This document shows positions 13,933-17,467 of a stretch of 17,467 bases of DNA, in pieces. The notes below the pieces were generated by a model that saw only the letters and a program-made list of their open reading frames with translations, was not told where the DNA came from and did no database searches. Both the position numbers and the translations under genes were made by a program. Position 1 is the stretch's first letter, and the number at the start of each line of letters is the position of its first letter. The stretch is from JBBQXK01 sp038251625 (GTDB lineage: Bacteria; Pseudomonadota; Alphaproteobacteria; Rhodobacterales; Rhodobacteraceae), in the NCBI GenBank assembly GCA_038251625.1, contig JBBSBE010000082.1, positions 1 to 17,467 on the forward strand. Direction: 5' to 3'.

Positions 13933-15980
13933 ACCACGCGGAACGCATCGCTGACAACAACGGACTTTGCCTCTGTGGCGGTCGGGCCGGTTTGCCAGCG
14001 GTCAAGGATCGCGGCATGTGCGGCGGGCAGGGGCAGCGCGGGGGCAGGCGGGGGCGGCAGTGCCACCTCACCCCCGGCGGTGCCGGGGGCGATGCCGTGC
14101 AGGGTCTTGTCCCAGAAGAAGGGCCGTGCCGTCATTTCCCAAAGTCCCTTGTAGGCTGCAAGTGTGGCGAGCGGAAAATAGCCGTGCAGTGTCAGCAGCC
14201 ACAGCGGCGACATCTGGGCGCCCGCGCGCCGCAGCCCGATCCAGCCTGCGACAAGGTTGACCGCTTCGCAAAAGAGGAACGCGCCGATCATCGCCGCAAA
14301 GGCGGCAGGGGGCAGCGCGTCGGCCACCGGATGCGGCAACCCGAAGGGCACCAGAAGGAAAGACCAGAGCAACGGCGCCAGCAGCGACTGCGACAACGTG
14401 CCGAGAAAGAGCACCTGGAACCCCGCAAAGCGCCAGGCGCCAAGCTCGCGCCAGAGGCGCATGGGATCGCGCATGTGGACGGCCCAGGTCATCATGTAGC
14501 CCTTGATCCAGCGCGAGCGTTGCCGGACCCAAGGGTAGGCGCGGCAGTTCGCCTCTTCATAAGTCACGCTGTCCAGCAGTTCGGTGCGCATGCCGTGGCG
14601 GCAAAGGCGGATGCCAAGATCGGCATCCTCGGTCACGTTGTGGGCATCCCAGCCGCCCACCGCCTCGAGTGCCACGCGGCGGAAGAAAAGCGTGGTGCCG
14701 CCAAGGGGCACGGGCAGGCCGAGGCGCGCGAGGCCGGGCAGGACAAGGCGGAACCAGCAGGCGTATTCCAGCGTGAAGCAGCGGGCGAGCCAGTTCTGGG
14801 TGGGGTTGTAGAAATCGAGCACGCCTTGCAGGCAGACGGTTTCGGGCGGGGCCGCTGCAAATCGGCGGGCGACGGCCAGAAGCTGGCCGGGATCGGGCGC
14901 ATCCTCGGCATCATAGACGCCCACGATGCTGCCCCGGCAAAGATCGAGCGCATAGTTCAGCGCGCGGGGCTTGGTTCTGACCCGGCCGGGCGGCACCACC
15001 ACGACGCGCATCCAGGGGGGAAGGCCCGCATGGACAAGGGCGCGGCGGGTGACGGCATCATCCGCCTCGACCACCAGAAGCACGTCGAGCCGTTCGCGCG
15101 GATAGGCCAGGCGTTCCAGCCTGCGCACCAGCCGCGCGGCAATCCCCGCCTCGCGGTAAAGCGCCACGATGATCGAGATCGTGGGCAGATCGTCGGGCGC
15201 GAGGGACGGCGGCACCGGGGCGGCGCCGGGCTTGCGGAGCGCGGCGACGGTGGCTGCGGCCTTGAGCCCCGCCGTCAGCGCCAGCGTCACGACCGCCCAG
15301 CCAACCAAGAGCAGCGACAGCGCGGTGGGTGCGATCACGGCGAGGAGGGCCAGAATCGCCCCGGCGGCGGCCATGGCGCCGGGCAGGGTGCGGCGTGCCC
15401 AGCGGCGGCAGCTCATCGCTTCGGGCACGCGTTCCTCTGCGGCGCGGGCAAGCCGGGGGGCGCGGGCGGCCAGCAGCGCGTCGGACAGCGCACGGGCGGG
15501 GGCAATGGCCATGACGACGGGGCCGAAGATCGCGGCAAGGGCGGCGTGATGGCGCCCGAAATCCTCTGGCTCTGCCGTCAGGATCACGGTGGCGGGGCCG
15601 ATGCGGCGCCAGGGCAACAGGCCTTCGCGCAGGGCCCGTGCGGCCCCGAGCCGGTCAATCAGGCGCGGATCGGGCGGGCGCTTCAGCGGATCGACGCGGC
15701 GGACGGCCCAGTGCCGCGCCGTCACCTCGGACAGTCGCGCCTCGCAGACAAGGCCCAGCGACAACAGCGCATCCTGCAGCCGCCCGCCATGCCGCCGCCT
15801 GTGCGCGAGCGCACGGAAAAGGACATGCGGCGCGAGCAGGCCTTCATCGACCAGCCGCCGCCCCAGACCCGCCGCCGTGGGCGCGTGGATCACCTCGATC
15901 TTTCGGGATCCGGGTGCAACGCCCAGAACCAGCGGCTTTAGCGCGGGTTCGGGGCGGAAACTGTGTCGCAAAGCCAGCAT
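13884..15980 (-). CDS. Membrane family 2 glycosyltransferase with N-terminal GspE/MshEN-like domain
   Basis: This 698-residue protein is a probable exporter or synthase of a surface polysaccharide. Residues 37-175 resemble the N-terminal domain of type II secretion/type IV pilus ATPases (two 24-residue repeats at 37-60 and 66-90, then RRVDP and a PEDFG-containing region). Two hydrophobic stretches span about 200-245. The GT2 domain (268-495) has TISIIVALYRE, VVEADD, YDAED (Asp357), the catalytic TEDADLG (Glu451, Asp452) and QRSRWIKG (Gln487-Trp491), the processive-synthase pattern. C-terminal membrane segments lie near 515-550, 560-580 and 590-615. No ATPase domain of the secretion type is present, so the N-terminal domain is a fusion. 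Start ATG 15980 has GGTGG 9 bases upstream. A CtrA-type box lies 46 bases before the start, and carA upstream appears to be transcribed separately. Sugar donor and product are unknown. Confidence 0.88.
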   Translation of the reverse strand: MLALRHSFRPEPALKPLVLGVAPGSRKIEVIHAPTAAGLGRRLVDEGLLAPHVLFRALAHRRRHGGRLQDALLSLGLVCEARLSEVTARHWAVRRVDPLKRPPDPRLIDRLGAARALREGLLPWRRIGPATVILTAEPEDFGRHHAALAAIFGPVVMAIAPARALSDALLAARAPRLARAAEERVPEAMSCRRWARRTLPGAMAAAGAILALLAVIAPTALSLLLVGWAVVTLALTAGLKAAATVAALRKPGAAPVPPSLAPDDLPTISIIVALYREAGIAARLVRRLERLAYPRERLDVLLVVEADDAVTRRALVHAGLPPWMRVVVVPPGRVRTKPRALNYALDLCRGSIVGVYDAEDAPDPGQLLAVARRFAAAPPETVCLQGVLDFYNPTQNWLARCFTLEYACWFRLVLPGLARLGLPVPLGGTTLFFRRVALEAVGGWDAHNVTEDADLGIRLCRHGMRTELLDSVTYEEANCRAYPWVRQRSRWIKGYMMTWAVHMRDPMRLWRELGAWRFAGFQVLFLGTLSQSLLAPLLWSFLLVPFGLPHPVADALPPAAFAAMIGAFLFCEAVNLVAGWIGLRRAGAQMSPLWLLTLHGYFPLATLAAYKGLWEMTARPFFWDKTLHGIAPGTAGGEVALPPPPAPALPLPAAHAAILDRWQTGPTATEAKSVVVSDAFRVVQRVRNSPASTRRRVS

Positions 15981-16021
15981 GAAGATAGGCCACCAAGGAA
16001 TGAAGGCAGCCTGATCCGCAA

Positions 16022-16040
16022 AGTCTTAAGACTGTATTAA
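16022..16040. promoter_or_regulatory. CtrA-type box (TTAA-N7-TTAAC) upstream of the glycosyltransferase gene
   Basis: TTAA (16026-16029) and TTAA (16037-16040, followed by C) are exactly 7 bases apart, the full CtrA consensus. The left half lies within the perfect 12-bp palindrome AGTCTTAAGACT (16022-16033). The box ends 46 bases before the minus-strand start at 15980, inside the 85-bp gap after carA. Confidence 0.55.
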
Positions 16041-16065
16041 CCCCGAACCTTGCGTCCGAAAACGG

Positions 16066-17226
16066 CTAGGCCCCGCGGCGCGCCTGCATCGCGGTGGCGA
16101 AGCGCTGGAAGAGGTAGTTGCTGTCTTGCGGGCCGGGGCTTGCCTCGGGGTGGTACTGCACGGAAAAGACGGGCTTTCCCTCAACCTTGATGCCGCAGTT
16201 GGACCCGTCGAATAGGCTGACATGGGTTTCGCGCACGCCTGCGGGCAGGGTCTGGCTATCCACTGTAAAGCCGTGGTTCATCGACGTGATCTCGACCTTG
16301 CCGGTATCGAGATCCTTGACCGGGTGGTTCGCGCCGTGGTGGCCGTGGTTCATCTTGACCGTGCGCGCGCCAAGCGCCAGCGCCAGCATCTGGTGGCCAA
16401 GGCAGATGCCGAAGATCGGCAGCTCGGCGGCCAGCGCGCCCTGGATCATCGGCACGGCATAGGCGCCCGTGGCAGCCGGATCGCCGGGGCCGTTGGACAG
16501 GAAAAGCCCCTCGGGGTTCAGGGCCAGCACCTCTTCTGCGGTGGCGGTTGCGGGCAGCACCGTCACCTCGCACCCCGCCGAGGCGAGGCAGCGCAGGATG
16601 TTGCGCTTGGCGCCATAGTCGATGGCGACGACGCGCAGGCCCGGGCCTTCGCGACGAGTATAGCCCTGCGGCCAGGCCCACCGCATTTCATCCCAGCGAT
16701 AGCTTTGCGCGCAGGTCACGTCCTTGGCGAGATCAAGCCCCACGAGGCCGCGCCAGCCGCGCGCCATGGCAACGAGCCGTTCCAGATCGAAGTTCCCCTC
16801 GGGGTCATGCGCAAGGGCCACGTGTGGCGCGCCTTGCTGGCGGATCGCGCGTGTCAGGCGCCGGGTATCGAGCCCGCCCATCCCGATGCGCCCGTTCGCG
16901 ACCAGCCAGTCGGTCAGCCGCCCGGCAGAGCGCCAGTTCGAGGGTTCGGTCGGATCCCATTTCACCACCATCCCGGCGGCGACGGGGGTGGCGGCCTCGT
17001 CATCCTCGGGCGTGACGCCCACGTTGCCGATATGGGGGAAGGTGAAGGTGACGATCTGACCCGCGTAGGAGGGGTCGGTCATGATTTCCTGATAGCCGGT
17101 CATGGCGGTGTTGAACACAAGCTCTGCCACCGTTTCGCCGGTGCCGCCGAACCCCTTGCCGGTGAAAACCGTGCCATCGGCCAGCACGAGGCAGGCGGTA
17201 GGCTTTGTCGCAGGCTTTAGCGGCAT
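16066..17226 (-). CDS. carA: Carbamoyl-phosphate synthase small (glutaminase) subunit
   Basis: CarA hydrolyses glutamine and channels ammonia to the large subunit CarB for carbamoyl phosphate, feeding arginine and pyrimidine synthesis. The protein has 386 residues, the family norm. The N-terminal domain (10-150) contains GFGGTGETVAELVFNTAMTG, TFPHIGNVG and GLDTRRLTRAIR. The class I amidotransferase domain (195-380) has LSNGPGDP, the nucleophile Cys275 in FGICLGHQM, and the His359/Glu361 pair in YHPEASPG. The triad is complete. ATG 17226 is preceded by AAAGGA at about 6 bases and gives MPLKPATKPTAC; the frame extension to 17298 runs through the promoter and is discarded. carB is not in the window. 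It is divergent from a GatB/YqeY-domain gene. Confidence 0.97.
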   Translation of the reverse strand: MPLKPATKPTACLVLADGTVFTGKGFGGTGETVAELVFNTAMTGYQEIMTDPSYAGQIVTFTFPHIGNVGVTPEDDEAATPVAAGMVVKWDPTEPSNWRSAGRLTDWLVANGRIGMGGLDTRRLTRAIRQQGAPHVALAHDPEGNFDLERLVAMARGWRGLVGLDLAKDVTCAQSYRWDEMRWAWPQGYTRREGPGLRVVAIDYGAKRNILRCLASAGCEVTVLPATATAEEVLALNPEGLFLSNGPGDPAATGAYAVPMIQGALAAELPIFGICLGHQMLALALGARTVKMNHGHHGANHPVKDLDTGKVEITSMNHGFTVDSQTLPAGVRETHVSLFDGSNCGIKVEGKPVFSVQYHPEASPGPQDSNYLFQRFATAMQARRGA

Positions 17227-17269
17227 GGCGCGTCCTTTCGGCAAATCGGACTTTCGGTAAATCCGGCGG

Positions 17270-17298
17270 AACCTACGGGGGGGCAGGCGCAGGGTCAA
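17270..17298 (-). promoter_or_regulatory. Promoter of carA
   Basis: On the minus strand, TTGACC (17293-17298) and TAGGTT (17270-17275) are separated by 17 bases, a near-ideal sigma-70-type arrangement, 43 bases before the start codon. A second -35-like TTGACA occurs at 17318-17323 but has no matching -10. Confidence 0.65.
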
Positions 17299-17356
17299 GC
17301 CCTTGGTTGAAAAGGATTGTCAAACGATTTCAGAGACTTGGGAAAACCGCTTGCGG

Positions 17357-17385
17357 TTGCGCGGGGCCTGCGAAGCGGATAAGGT
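17357..17385 (+). promoter_or_regulatory. Candidate promoter of the GatB/YqeY-domain gene
   Basis: TTGCGC (17357-17362) and TAAGGT (17380-17385) lie 17 bases apart, leaving a leader of about 30 bases. Both are partial matches. The small inverted repeat AACCGC-TT-GCGGTT overlaps the -35. Confidence 0.35.
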
Positions 17386-17420
17386 GCGCGCTTGCTGCAA
17401 CCAATGGGATGGCACAAGCG

Positions 17421-17467
17421 ATGAACCTGCGCGATCGTCTTCAGACCGCCTTGAAAGATGCGTTGCG
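17421..17467 (+). CDS. GatB/YqeY domain-containing protein (5' fragment, cut by window edge)
   Basis: Only the first 15 codons are visible (MNLRDRLQTALKDAL). This start is typical of YqeY-type proteins of about 150 residues, which share the tail domain of GatB, the aspartyl/glutamyl-tRNA amidotransferase subunit B. The function of the free-standing protein is poorly defined. ATG 17421 is chosen for its family-like N-terminus; ATG 17409 is in frame and would add MAQA. The divergent placement beside carA is one I associate with Rhodobacterales. Confidence 0.7.
   Translation, partial: MNLRDRLQTALKDAL

Noticed and set aside
13992..15941. A 649-codon open frame on the plus strand opposite the glycosyltransferase gene
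   Set aside because: The translation is low-complexity in Gly, Arg, His and Gln with no recognisable domain, while the opposite strand encodes clear GT2 motifs.

Overview
This window comes from an alphaproteobacterium, most likely a member of the Rhodobacterales (Rhodobacteraceae/Roseobacter group). The evidence is a GC-rich sequence with strong G/C bias at third codon positions, and several proteins in forms I associate with that group: a FolP with an N-terminal extension, a long FolB, a GatB/YqeY gene divergent from carA, and CtrA-type TTAA-N7-TTAA boxes. No database search was possible, so the taxonomic call is an inference.

Layout, left to right. (1) 57-2600 (+): a pyruvate phosphate dikinase paralogue whose nucleotide-binding half looks degenerate. 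It is followed at 2803-3474 (+) by a secreted SleB-type cell wall hydrolase. (2) 3565-6845 (+): a folB-folP-glmM block, covering folate synthesis and UDP-GlcNAc precursor synthesis, in which folP and glmM overlap as TAATG. FolB carries an extra C-terminal domain. (3) 7015-7236 (+): a 73-residue single-pass membrane protein behind a leader with a CtrA-like box and phased GATATC repeats, closed by a good intrinsic terminator. (4) 7357-8799 (-): ilvC, followed on the same strand by a small anchored protein of unknown function. (5) 8899-11139 (+): an enolase-superfamily enzyme and a class V aminotransferase in a tight pair, probably one catabolic or interconversion pathway of unknown substrate. 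(6) 11288-13192 (-): a HAD nucleotidase and a UbiH/COQ6-type FAD hydroxylase; the hydroxylase stop codon lies inside a perfect 24-bp palindrome. (7) 13297-13932 (+): a GntR/FCD regulator that overlaps, tail to tail, (8) 13884-15980 (-): a membrane glycosyltransferase with an N-terminal GspE/MshEN-like domain and its own CtrA-like box. (9) 16066-17226 (-): carA with a clear promoter, divergent from (10) the first codons of a GatB/YqeY-domain gene at the right edge.

Most of the window is chromosomal housekeeping. I see no transposase, integrase, phage gene, tRNA, rRNA or CRISPR array. The items most worth a second look are the glycosyltransferase with a candidate c-di-GMP-binding domain and CtrA box, the FolB fused to what looks like a decayed amino-acid-kinase fold, the PPDK paralogue that lacks ATP-site residues, and the uncharacterised enolase-superfamily/aminotransferase pair. 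No gap between genes exceeds about 205 bases.
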